Origin: Calvatia gigantea
Lineage: Eukaryota > Basidiomycota > Agaricomycetes > Agaricales > Lycoperdaceae
Direction of reading: 5' to 3'
DNA length: 64,000 nt
NCBI GenBank assembly: GCA_025093985.1
Contig: JACAAK010000003.1
Span: 3,720,001 to 3,784,000, forward strand
The position numbers were made by a program, and so were the translations under genes. This document shows positions 11,611-23,559 of the stretch, one piece after another; position 1 is the first letter of the stretch; every line of letters starts with the position of its first letter. Below the pieces are notes generated by a model that was not told the origin of the DNA, did no database searches, and worked only from the letters and a program-made list of their open reading frames with translations.

Positions 11611-12349
11611 ATGTCGCGTTATCCTGACTATCTTTCACCCAACATAACGCCAACCAAACCTGGGAGCGGTTTCTCAAAGTCCCAGAAGTCGCGTGCGAGA
11701 CGCGAACCATCTGGCGTGTTCTCATTGTTCCAGCCTGCTCAAATTCAACAGTTTAAGGAAGCCTTTCAATTGATTGATCATGATAAGGACGGCTGGGTGA
11801 GCGAGGGAGATTTGAAGGAGATTTTCTCGAGCTTGGGTACGGCCCAGCCTCCATTAGAATTTATTCGTGAAATATCTGACTACTTTGTCTGAAGGAATTA
11901 CACCACCTAAAAAAATGATGGACGAACTTTTGAACTCGAGACCGGGTGGCCGAACACGTGGAGACATCTTCAGCAATTCAGACTCCAATGACCGCGGGAT
12001 CAACTTCACAATGTTTTTGACCATGATGAGCGAACGACTATTCGAATTCGACGTCGAGTCGGAACTGCTAGAAGCATTCGAATCATTCGACGAGAACGAT
12101 TCCGGGGTGGTAAAGGTAGATGAAATGAAGAAGTGGTTAAGTGAAGTTGGAGAGAGGATGGATAGCTACGAGGCACGTTCACACAATTCATGTCCGGCTG
12201 ATAGGAAAACCGAACTAATGTACAACTAGATTGATAGGTTCCTCAAAGGTCCATTCACTGACAGGCAAGGGAACTTTAATTACCGCGAATGGGTCAAAGT
12301 TCTGCGAGTGAATGAAGAAAACGAGGAAAGTCAACAACAGCAGCTCTAA
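11611..12349 (+). CDS. myosin regulatory light chain
   Basis: Three exons (11611-11836, 11895-12172, 12230-12349) give 207 residues. An N-terminal extension ends RARREPSGVFSLFQ, which matches the region around the kinase-target serine of regulatory light chains (compare the animal ATSNVF site). EF-hand 1 is intact: DHDKDGWVSEGD. A second hand-like segment, INFTMFLTMMSERLF, and a third loop DENDSGVVKVDE follow, then IDRFLKGPFTDRQGNFNYRE. It should bind the IQ region of type II myosin and act in the contractile ring. The second intron appears to use a GC donor (GCACGT) with a good branch site (gaactaatg) and an AG acceptor. Confidence 0.9.
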
Positions 12350-15300
12350 TCTCCTCTGGCAGGTGTCGCAAGCTCAACCACGGCTATCGCTCTCGCTCAG
12401 TCACATGATTTTCCCTCTTGTAACCGCGGGTTGTAGTTAACCCGTCCACTCTAATCTCTAATGATTTTTCGCACCTTGGTGGTCCAAGAACTCTGCCCTG
12501 TTCAGTGGCCGTGCATAGGCTCGTCGGATAAGCCTTTACGACACCCGCTCCGTTATTGCGACCAAGCTCTCTTGTTTTGGACTGAGTAGTTGTTCGCTGT
12601 TTTCTAGATTTGGACGCAATTCGATCCCCTGATGTGGTTAATGAACGACCTTGAAAGAGTTTCAACTGCACGCACCCTGATTCTCTTGTGATTCCATTGG
12701 GCCTAAGATTGATTAAGACCCCACCTTACCAGAATCATGGCCAAGACTTTTCAGGCCTTTGAGCGACCCAACGCGAACCAGTTAGCCCAAAGGCCTGAGG
12801 TCCCTAACCACTTATCGTAAACCTTGATATTAACAGGAAGTTTGAAACTGGAGCAATGCCCCATTTCGGCATTGAGAAGAAGAATCTTGCTCACTGCGAT
12901 TTGCCACCCCAGAAGGCTCGCCTGGTCCCAGTACTTTACCTTTCAGCCTTCCTATCATGGCGGGTTCCCTACTCTGCAGAGGTGATGCCAAGACCTTGTA
13001 CGTATTAGTGGAAATGACAACCCCGCACTGGACGCATTTCATAGAATTCTCGCATGTATTGTAAGGTTCTGTCTTTGTACCCTCGCCACCATTAGTCGTA
13101 AGTATGGTGAAATTATGCCACAAGGATTGAGCTCCAAGCATTTTACGTGGGAGGTTTCCTTGTATCATGTTGACGCGGTGATTAACTGGCGTATCGCAAC
13201 GTACCCAGTTATTCAAGCTTGCCGTTGTCGATAAAATTGATCTACACCTCGGCACGCTCTTTGTCGAGATGGGCCCTCGCAAGGCAAGTGCGTGTTTTAC
13301 AAATCGCCCTTTCCTTTAAAGAAAACAAATATCATCTTCCTAATACCTTTTCCCCCTTTTGGTTGTATAGGGGCAACCTGGGACGACAACTTTGATTGAC
13401 TTTGCATCCTCCCACACTCCACGCCAGCCAAGGGATCTTGGCTCTACCCGGGAGACTGGAAAAACAAGTGCTGAGCATGATGTCCGAATAATATGAAAGG
13501 ACCAAGCTGATACCGTCCATTCTCACAAATGCTCCTCTTGGAAGCGAAATTGAATAAAAAGGGTCACACATAAATGACACACCCCCTTCAAAACGGACGT
13601 CAAGCCAGGTCATGGAAACAAACACACCGAGAGTGGCATCAAAGAAGTCGCCCAAGACTAGACCTACGACTCAGGGAAGAAGGGGCCCCAACTCGATGAG
13701 TACGACCGCTTAGGGTCTGGCAGCGTCCAACCTCCTGCACTTTCTCGAATCAGGATCGCGGAGATTATAAACTGATCCAATTGACATGTTGCCCCGATTA
13801 CCCGTCCTACTGATCAAAGCTCCGAGAAAGGCTTGGGATTGACGTAAAGGTATGGGTGCCTCGCCAAGAGTTAACAAAGTCGTGCACCTGTTCTTGTCAA
13901 TCACGACAACGGCAGGTCTTCATTAAACTTGACTTTCTTGTTACCCCCGTAGGTGCGGGGCTCGTGAAAGTAAATTCATATTTGTCGCCCCGTTGACCAT
14001 TAATCGATAATCCCGAGCCTCTAGTCATGAAGGGGTTCATTGATGATAGCGGGAACATGGATGCAGGCAGTGGAATAAGAGGGTGGTGCTGGTGGCGTTA
14101 GACATTCTCGGGATCTTCCTTAATGGATGCCCAGGAATCGGGGAGGCTTCATTCGAAGAAGTCTCGGCCTGCCGATTCCAGGGCCCTTCAGTTGCAGGGT
14201 CACACGAGAATGTTAGACCTCAGCCGGTGCAGGCGTCCAAAGTTAAGCGGTTTGCGCACCCATTGATCGGCGAAGCACTACACAGCTCATAAGTAACGGT
14301 GCGCATGTTCTTGGTTGGCGTTTTGTACTTAACATAGGCCATCCCGTCGAGGCTCCCCTTGGAAGCGATGTTACTGGATCTCTCTCGCCTGGTGTCCAAA
14401 TTCTTGCAGCGGTGATCGCACATTTTCGATCTTGCGGCCAAGAGAGTAGATTGTAGTACATAGCATTACTGTGACGTTTCCAATCAACGCGTTACAAAGG
14501 AATATCCCAGGCGACGCCAAGAGATCCAACGCAACGGGACCCTCTCAGGTAAGGCCGGAACCTGTGATATTTGACTGGAGGATGCATTCACAATGACGGG
14601 TGGGTGGAACTGGATACTCGGGAGATAGACCATTGATTATCGATTAGACGGGACCGATCTGAATACATAAAGACTAAAGTCGGTGTAAGGCAGAGAGGTG
14701 GGATGATGTCAAATACAGTAAGTTGATCAAGACGGAGGAGGACGTAGGAGACACTGCATTCGGCCAAGACAAACAGACAGGGTCCTGCCTCTTCCAAACA
14801 GTTACCATCCGGGGCAGCGTTGTCGTGGCGCTCGACGAGTTCTTCTTGAATTGTCTTGGGATGCCAAGCCAACATTTGTTTGGCTTGGTTCCATTTTGAG
14901 GGACAAAATATCTTGGCGAGATGGCTGTGTAAATACGATTGTGCCAAGACAATACAGATCAAGTTGCATCGGGTCATGCCTTGTGATGGGCGGATGATTA
15001 CTTGATTGCAATGTGGTGGTTGGTTGGGTAGATGGTCCGTGGCCCGATTCCCCCACCCATTTAATCGGCATCTCCTTCCCGACTTGGCTGTATCATTGGA
15101 CGGAGCACAAGGGAAATTTGCTGTCTAGAATCTCACCCGGCCTGACTCGTTCCAAGTTTCTTGGAGCCTGATCTTGGATTTTGGGGCTTCTCTGAGGACA
15201 TGTGAAAGACGTAGTTAATGTATTCAGGAGTGAGCTTGGCATGCCGATCCAGTCGTCTGAACCTCATTAAGGACTGAGAAATTCGGTGGTAGTGCTGTCT

Positions 15301-16321
15301 CCACATGCTTCCAAGTTTTCTTCGATGTAGTACATTACTGTGCACGCTTTTTGAGTTTGGACGAGGAGACCCATATGGCAAGCCAAGGCAGGGGTGGTGG
15401 TGGTGGTCTACAAACCAGCAGACCCGTGAGGTGCTTGGGAAATAATGGTGTGCCTTGGCTTTGGATGGGGTTTCGTCTGCAGGGGCGTAGGATCTTGAAT
15501 GTAGATTTTCAGGTTCCTTTATAGCTCTGAAGATACAAGGACTCGCTCAATAATGTAACTACACTGGAGGTATCATGTATAGGAACATCCTCTTGTCTGT
15601 ACTCTGTGCTTGCAGGCCTGCAAGGACCGTCCTGATGCAAGTGACTTATTGGTGCAGTGTGCTAATAGCCTAATATTTTCAAGTCATGTGGCTCAACAAC
15701 GATCAAGAATCGGATTGGGTCTCTGTCATGGTACCACCGCGAAACGGAGTGACTACACGGACTACTCCACATTTTCCGAACGGGGCTTTCAAAGGGGATC
15801 CTTGGAGTTAAGTAGCTCTACAGAGCCGGTGTTTCGGGGGAAGAGTGATCTTGAAATTCGTTGGCTTGGCTTTTTGATGACTGTATTCTAGCTTGTGCTT
15901 CGTTTGTTCAAAAGTCAGCAAGAGTGATGTTCTAGGCTGTCCATGGTAATGGATTGGGTAGATATGGTGGGGATTTGGTGACCTGGTGACGCAGCCGTTT
16001 TAGCTATGCATGGGTTGAACGTTGAACGCTCGAATATTGTACCAGAAACCTGTTGACCGGATGAGGAACTAATATACGTGTCGGTCTTGCTGGCGACAGT
16101 AAAACGGGATGAGAAATGGGGAGGGGAGATTATCGGTACACAGCCGGGCAACTTGGCGTGCCAAGTGAGGAGGAGACGGGTGAGATGTATTTACGTAATA
16201 TGGAGTTGGGTATATAGCGAGCCATTTCTTGGCATGAAAAGTCTTGGCAATAGTCGATCAGAGAGAGAGTTGCACCTTTGTCTTGCTGGCTTGGCATTCC
16301 TTCTCTCCATAAAACATCATC
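12350..16321 (+). promoter_or_regulatory. long pacC upstream region with GCCAAG array
   Basis: Nearly 4 kb has no supportable gene, which is unusual for this compact region. It is rich in GCCAAG, the core of the PacC consensus GCCARG. Counting both strands, sites start at 12740, 12987, 13427, 13437, 13863, 14437, 14516, 14763, 14863, 14912, 14943, 15083, 15235, 15382, 15454, 15865, 16152, 16160, 16228, 16243 and 16290. Sixteen fall in the last 1.9 kb, where about one is expected by chance. The downstream gene encodes PacC itself. This looks like a self-regulatory promoter; a long 5' leader is also possible. Confidence 0.7.
16152..16165. promoter_or_regulatory. inverted pair of PacC-type sites
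   Basis: CTTGGC and GCCAAG face each other across two bases (cttggcgtgccaag), about 160 bp upstream of the pacC start codon. With its flanking A and T, the arms extend to 7 bp each. Confidence 0.6.
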
Positions 16322-18674
16322 ATGCCTCCAAACCTCCGTCCCTTTCTCTCCGTCCCCACCTACTACCCAATGTCCTCTCCCTCCGCAACTACCTCAGAGA
16401 AACCACTCCAGGCTCAACCTCCTTCACCCTCCCCACCCTCCAGGGAACTCATCCACGACGACCGCAGGATCACCCAATCCCCGGCCGAGTCAACGGCTTT
16501 CAGGTGTTTGTGGAACGAGTGCGGTCAGAATTTCGTTGATCCAGAGACTCTTTATAACCACCTCTGCAACGACCACATTGGCCGCAAGAGTACGAATAAT
16601 CTTTGCCTTACTTGCAAGTGGAAGGACTGCGGCACAACCTGTGCTAAGCGCGATCATATTACTAGCCATCTACGTGGTGCGTTGACCCTTCCAACTGGCT
16701 GTCTCTCCCTCCCTCGTCTCATCCCTTATCTCAGTCCATACCCCACTCAAGCCTCACGTCTGCGAAGTACGTCCCATGATCCCACTTACCTAACCAAAAC
16801 TTCCGCTTATCTCTCTCCTCAGATCTGCAAGAAATCTTTCAAGCGACCGCAGGACCTGAAGAAGCACGAGAAGATTCACACAGAGGAACATCATTTACAA
16901 CACAAGCATTCCAAAGCCATTACCGTCGTGGATCCCGCCTATGCTCAACGGGTACGTGGCGACTCGGCCCCTCGGACATCGGACAATAACTCCGTTGCGC
17001 CTTCGAAACCTCCGTCTACCAACCTTGCTCTCAGGCCCACAGTATCGCGCTCGAAACCACATTCAACAACGTCAGATGGTAACAATCCTCTGCATTCAAT
17101 CGAATCTTGAATTTATTTTTTGACATTTCCTTTCGTTAGCTCATTATGGTCTCTTACCCACACCCTCACCAGAGTTGGTTCATCCTTCCGCTCACTCCCA
17201 CCACCCTTCGCACGACATGTTCATGCCAAATCAGCCCATTCCTTCGTGGGAGGTCCTACGGCCGGAAGGTGCCCCTTCTGTTTCTGTCGGTTCGAAGCGA
17301 TCACATGATTATGGCACCGGAGTCGATGAGTTCTTCACCGATATGAAGAAGCGACGAGTTAATCCGTCTTACGATCCTCGTGAGTCTGAGATATAACGTG
17401 CCATTTCTCACGAACTCGTGGCTCAGACTTCATCAGGTATGGCTGACCGCTTGAATGAAATTGCATATGGTCAGCATGGAACAGCAGGAAACCCCAACTT
17501 CAATCCTCGTTCAGTTTCTTTGGATATCCGCACTCCCGAAGAACTTGCCGCAGTTAATGAATTCCTGATTACATTGGGTCGGGATGTTACCGGTGGCGTC
17601 CGTCATTCCTCCAATTCCCAGTCTGGGCTGCCTACAAATTACTTTGACGCGGCGAGCCTCAGCCAAATGGGTCTTTCCGGCATACCTGGCTTACCAGGGT
17701 CCAACGACTTCTCGAGTGAAGCTTATCCCGGCAGCCACCATTACTCCAACGGTTCGTACGTGTCCAGATCGGGCTCTGCTCCTGGACCTTACACGGGCGT
17801 ATATCCTTCGATGGAAACACCAATGAAATATGGCGGTAATTACCCTTCGGGCCGTCGTCCGTCGGCACAGTATCAGGGCCCGTTCCATGGCCCACACTAT
17901 CAGCACCCTACACCACCTTTGGATGGAGGATCACCCCATTCCACTGTTTCAACACCTGTGACCACGACTCCACCTCAGATACCACTATCAGTGGCGGACT
18001 TCGACTTCCAAAGAAGCCTAAGAGGAGTTCCTCACGTTGCTCATTTAGCTCCACCAGATTATCCTCCGAAGGCGATGCGTTCGATTGTTGCACTCAGGAG
18101 TGTTCCTTCGGCCGACCCCCCTACGTCCGTTGAGACTTGCTCGCCGCTTCCTCAAACTACGTCAAGAAGCAGGAGTCAGTCAAAGTCTAGTCATCATACA
18201 TCAGCGCCGATATCGAAACCTCGTTCTCTCTACCCTCTTCTCACATCTGGTGACAAGTGTATCACTCTACCTCCTCTCAGTACGATCTACCGGTCGCCCT
18301 CACCTCCCTCCCCAACTTCTCGCCATTATTATTCTCCTTATTCTCGGCCATCGACGCCTTCCTCCACAGATTCTTCTCCTGGAGCAAGACATAATATCCT
18401 TCCAGGCTTCAAGTCACTGACTTCACCTGCTTTTCCGTCACGTGAACACCGAGAATCTGAAGATCAGTTGGCAAAGGGTGTCGTAATGATGGATCTGGAA
18501 AAGCGGATCCAAGTTGACCCTGAGCAAAGGAAGAAACATGCAGAGCTTATTTTAGATCTCTTGGTCATCATCAACGATGATTTTAAACGTAAATACGGTC
18601 CGGTGCCGAAGACATTGCCGCCGCTCACTGCGTCTGTGAAGGTTTCTAGGGATGTGGAGATGACTGCTGCGTGA
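16322..18674 (+). CDS. pacC: PacC/Rim101 pH-response transcription factor
   Basis: Five exons (16322-16676, 16735-16766, 16823-17078, 17140-17379, 17437-18674) have matching phases and give 706 residues. Three C2H2 fingers lie at about residues 62-151: [20 protein letters not shown], then [20 protein letters not shown], then [20 protein letters not shown]. The sequence and spacing, including the [11 protein letters not shown] linker, are those of PacC/Rim101. A 32-nt exon encodes that linker. PacC is held inactive until alkaline pH signals through the Pal/Rim pathway lead to C-terminal proteolysis. A YPLL sequence in the C-terminal half (SLYPLLTSG) fits the YPxL/I motif bound by PalA. The C-terminus has a predicted helical stretch ([20 protein letters not shown]). 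The upstream region is filled with PacC-type sites. Confidence 0.95.
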
Positions 18675-19349
18675 GTTTTCTGGCGTGGAGGTTTTTTTTT
18701 TTTTCTGAATGGAACGATGGGTTCAGTGTTATGATGTATGATTAACTGCTATTGTGTTATATTTCTTGACTCTTTCATTGATATGTTATAGTCCCACACT
18801 CCACTGTCTGATCATCCAGTTCTTTGGGGTGAGTCCCCCGATCTCCTTGATCGTTCCTCTTAGAGTTCGTGTTGCCCCTCGGTTATTTATACCTCTTGTT
18901 TAAACATGTATCATGTTCTCATGCACCCCACTCCAGTCATGACACGTTTGCATCACTGTTTTCCACCAATCTCAGGCAGGGAATGACAGACGCAATTTCG
19001 ACTTCGTTTCCATTGTTGGAGTGATCAATGGCTAAAGAAGTGCACAATTACCCGATGATAGATTTTGTGGGTACATTAAGATATATGTGTTGACAACAAA
19101 CTGGTGCAGAAACAGAATGTGCGAGAATATATGGCGGGAAAGTTCGTGTGGAAGTGAGGTCGAAGATCCTCTATTTGACAACAGTGGGAAGTACCACTGA
19201 ATGGGAAAAGAAGGAAGAGCCGAACTTGTGGGTAAAATCCAGGCGTTTGGTAGTGGTCCAGGCAAGTGGTAGAGGTCATGGCAGGGGGGTTTGTGGTAGA
19301 GGCCCAGGTGAGTGGTAATTCGAATGCCTGCCAGTGTGGTCAGTTTCGT
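18675..19349. other. convergent 3' intergenic region
   Basis: This holds the 3' ends of pacC (plus) and TAF1 (minus). A run of Ts lies just after the pacC stop. No further gene is visible. Confidence 0.4.
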
Positions 19350-22300
19350 TCACCCGCGCTTCAGCGTCAGCTTGATCTTCGGCGCGGGTGCTGTTGAAGA
19401 GGAAGGGGTTCCAGGTGGCGGCGCACTATCGTCATCCATTGCCAACATAGGGGGGCTGGTAGCCAATGGCGACGGTACACCAGCCGCGAATCCGAATGAC
19501 AAGTTGCTTCCTGCGTTCGAAGGTCCGCGATTGAATCCCAGGTTTGCCAATCCAGGAGCCGTGGGTGGCGGTGGGCTCGTGGCAGAGGCGGACGGCGTTA
19601 GCGGAGGCGGAACCGTCCCGCTATTGAATTCAGCCCAGCGAGGACACTTGCGATTTGTTTCTAAAGATGAAGGTATTAGCCCCAACTGTCGCAAAGGCAT
19701 TCGATGTAGAATGTGTGGGGACCGGAAAATTAAAGAATTGTGACAAAAATAAAATCAGAGATAAGGGATGATTAAAAATAGATGCGGACTGAATAAATCC
19801 GCAGCGAAAACGGCAAGGGAAAAAGAATGAGGAATGGGTAGCGATCCAATCGCGAGCCGCCGCGGAGAGCCAAACTCACTCATATGACCCATCTGGCCAC
19901 AATGACCGCAGCGTCTCTTTAAGTAAACCGGTGAGTTTTGCTATGCTCCGGAGGTAAATTCAGAACATCCACATACAGTCGTATCGGGCTTCATAGGCCG
20001 GTCAAGTTGCATGGGCGTGCCGCCCTCTTTTACGATCTTAGCATTCTTCCGGTGTAAGCGTCGTTCTTGGTTCTTCTTCATTCTAGCAATAGCTTCTTCT
20101 AGCCTGCGAAGTGGTCAGAAAACGGACACCCCACAAGGAAATGCCATATGATGCGAGGATCTACGCTTGCCTTTTCTTAGCTCGCTTATCTTTATCAGCG
20201 TCGCCCGTAGGCGCCAAACTGTCGGCTAAAGTTTGCTCCTCTTCGATAGCCTGACGACTGCGAACGTATGCGCGAATAACTGCGGGATCCCGTACTATTT
20301 CCGTTCTCCATTGCCCATCGACCTGTGGCGTAACTCAAAGTTAAAGGAAGAGAATAGAAAGGCCAAAGTGGTCGATGTTTACCAGTCTTTTGATCCGCAG
20401 GATTTTGCGTCCGCCGTCGAAACCAAGACTTCCCTCTCGATCGTGTTCCAAAGATGGGCCCCGACTGAACACAGGAGAAGGCTGCCTGGAAGGCGCCACA
20501 GCGGCGGTTGCTGTAAGCGAAATTAGGAGACACGTTGAATAGTGCTAGAGTATCCTACCTTCCCTATGCCTCTCTTCGTCTGCACGTGTGAGCTGGGGTT
20601 CATCCTTTCGGCTGAGGGAGTCAAACTGGGCCTTCCAAATACGCTCTATTTCCGACTTGTAAATTTGTTGCTGCTCGGCAACATTATACCGGTGCGCAGA
20701 CTTGGGCCTATTCTCGGCCTCAGCTGATTGAAGAATTAACTTTCGAAAAGCGCAGCAGGTAATCCTTGGAACTAACCTAATTTTTGTTCGTAATCTTCGC
20801 CGGCCTTGACAAAGATATCCTTCATGGAGATGCGAATAAAACTGAACGCCTCACCACGACCCGTAGGGTCGCCTTCGCCGTGCAGCCGCAGCATTGCCTT
20901 AGCTTGCGTAGCGAACAGAAAGTTCTTAGTCGTAATCCAAGGCGCTAGTTGCTGCTCGATGGAAAGCTTAGATTCATCGCCGTCGGCCACATCCGTGGTC
21001 ATGCTGTAACCCGCATCTTGCAGGTGGCGTTGGCCAACTTGCATGCTTTCTGTCAAAACAACTTGCTCTGGGTTGACCATTTTGAGCATGTCTGCATCCG
21101 AAGGAATTGTTATCGTGGGTTTCAACCGCCAGAAACCTTGATGCGGGCCACGTCGGTGGTACTCCATAAACTCCTGAAAACGTGGTATAAGGGACACGCC
21201 ATTTTTTTCAACCTGACTCACACACCTTTAGCCGCTGTCTCATTTGCAGCTCATTCTGGTCTGGGAAGTATTTCATTAACCGAGATATTTTGAGACGTTC
21301 GCCAGGACTTTTCTTGAGCAATTTGAAAGCAATTATTTGCAATCTATACTTAACAGTATTCGTGATTTTGCGCGAGTGAGGACCAGGAACCTCTGTGACT
21401 GGATAGGTCTGGCCGATGACAAAAAGGTTCTTGATCTCCCGGATGTAGTATTTAGAGTCGCCTTTGATAACATTCCTATAAGAACTAAACACAGGTCCGA
21501 CTTCCAGGATGGATATTCACACCTACCTGATCACGAGAAAATCAGTGGGGTAAGACTTGTGACGGAAGAGCGGCGCCCGAACAAGGTTGTTGTAGAGTGC
21601 CGGAACTGTCTGGCCAGGGTAGACGTATCCAAATTTCATGAAGGGAGATTCATCTTGTGGTTCAAGAACGAATGGAACACCAAGGTCAGCCTAGACAACG
21701 TAAGCGATACCCCACCGAAAATAATTTGCCCTTACCTTGGGTATGTACTCGTCTTTCTCATCCTTTTTGCGATAGTAATTTACAAGTGCGCTACCCATGC
21801 CGAAGTTCGATATGATTGGTGGATGCTCTTCCTGAACAGATGTCAAGTGCCATCAAGTCTGTGCGCAGCACGGAACTCACCGAGTACTCCCAAAGTACGA
21901 AATTACTCGTATCACGCAAGCTGAGATCCCCCGTTCTATGTAAACTTTCTCCGACATTGCCACCCTTGCCCAGTTTTCGGCCGGACTTGTCCTTCTTCTT
22001 TTTTGCCGTGCGGACCTTGCCGAACCGAATCTCAATATTAGCGGGAAACTGAAGCGCGGGCCGATGGAACGAGCGAGCCTCTTGCTTGGATAAACGTGTT
22101 TTGTACTTGGTAAAAGTCAACGATGTGCCCAAGAAAATCAAAAATGCCTTACGAAGGGAAGCTGCAACTTCTGTGCAGGATAAGCATGTTCCACCACAAG
22201 TTGCCCAAATGTCTGGCGCACACGGTGGCGTCCGCCGTCCTTCGCCACTTCGTAAAAGTGATCGTTGGACAGGTTGAATTTATCCTTGACTTGACCTGCG

Positions 22301-23381
22301 TCCGTTCTTAACCGCCGACGAGGCCGCACGGTCTCGGCTGCGAACGTATGAATAGGGACAGCTGCACAAATACAGGATACTCACTGGATCGCTCCTCGGG
22401 AATGATATCGTCCTCGTGGTTGAACTCTAGTTGAGTGAAATCCTTGAAAGGCACGTTCGGTCCCCAGATAATGCTCTTGGTCCAAGTACCAGACTCCAGG
22501 TTTTTGTTCACCGGTGTAGTCAAACTCGTTTCGGGGGGAACAACACGGCCTGTATTCGTGTCGGCATCCTCTGGCTCGTACATGATCTGATCCTCCCAGT
22601 TGGAAAGCAAGACAAGGTCAAAGGTGCGATCATGAAGTTGCAATGAAACAGGAACGTCTGATTTCTCGCGTTCCTACAAGCAGTTCAGCAAGTCGAAGTG
22701 AAATAGGAGGAATGAGTATATACCTCAATCGCTTTCTGAAGGTCAACATCGATACTCCCCGCAGTAACAACCTCCTCTACCCGTTTGCTTTCCACCTGTC
22801 GTTTTGTATCCCCTACAACCGCATCTAAGAAACCTTTCGGTGGTTCTTTCTTCCTCGCATAGCTCGTCTCAACTAACCAGGGATATCAGGTTATGGGCTA
22901 CGGATAGTGTATGCCTCTACATACCAACATAATGGCGCTTCCCCAATCGAGATTTCCTCGCGGTGTTGCCCTTGAGAATTTCAGTAAAATCGAGAATCTT
23001 GTTCTTGTCATATGAAGGAAATAGTTCGTAGACGCTCTTTGGCCTTTCCACAAGCCTTTTAATGATACGAGTCCGTTTCTGCTTCGGGTGAAGTCCAGGC
23101 GACGTAACCTCCTTCTTCACCGACGTTCGGTCCCCTTCCATCTCGTCTTGCATCTCCTTATCGATTTCCGCTTCCCAATCCTCGCCCTGTTCAGCTCCAA
23201 TAACATCATCGTCCTCCCACTTGTCACTATAGATTTGACCGGAATTGAGATTTGGAATGCCAGAAATTCCGAGTTGGTTCGTGAGGCCTGTTCCGGCAGG
23301 GAGTTGAAGGCCATCGAGGACTTGGTTGAGCGAGAACCCTGTCAGAGCTGAAATAGCATCACTTTCATCCTGGCTCGCCAT
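19350..23381 (-). CDS. TAF1: TFIID subunit TAF1
   Basis: The N-terminus (MASQDESDAISALTGFSLNQ) is followed by an acidic TBP-binding-like region and the TAF1 signature KRLVERPKSVYELFPSYDKN with ILDFTEILKGN. The long central domain, conserved as DUF3591, includes YPVTEVPGPHSRKITN, PGERLKISRLMKYFPDQNEL and HRRGPHQGFWRLKPTITIPS. Near the C-terminus CGHCGQMGHM joins KTNRKCPRW to form the TAF1 zinc knuckle. The protein ends in a Pro-rich tail with KIKLTLKRG. No bromodomain is seen, as in yeast Taf1. It is the largest TFIID scaffold, acting at RNA polymerase II promoters. Many short introns interrupt it. It is divergent from the PA28 gene, with 178 bp between starts. Confidence 0.93.
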
Positions 23382-23559
23382 TAGTGCGTTCGTTCACTGC
23401 GATGATATGCACAAGTGAACTCAACAATGGAGACGCTCCTCCTGCAGGTGGCGGCAAACAGCTAGAGCAAATAACGGTAAATAATAACCCATAAATGGAA
23501 AACCAATATAAGATGCGCTTCTCTCGTTCCATTCGCATGCCAACGCGCAGAGAACTAAC

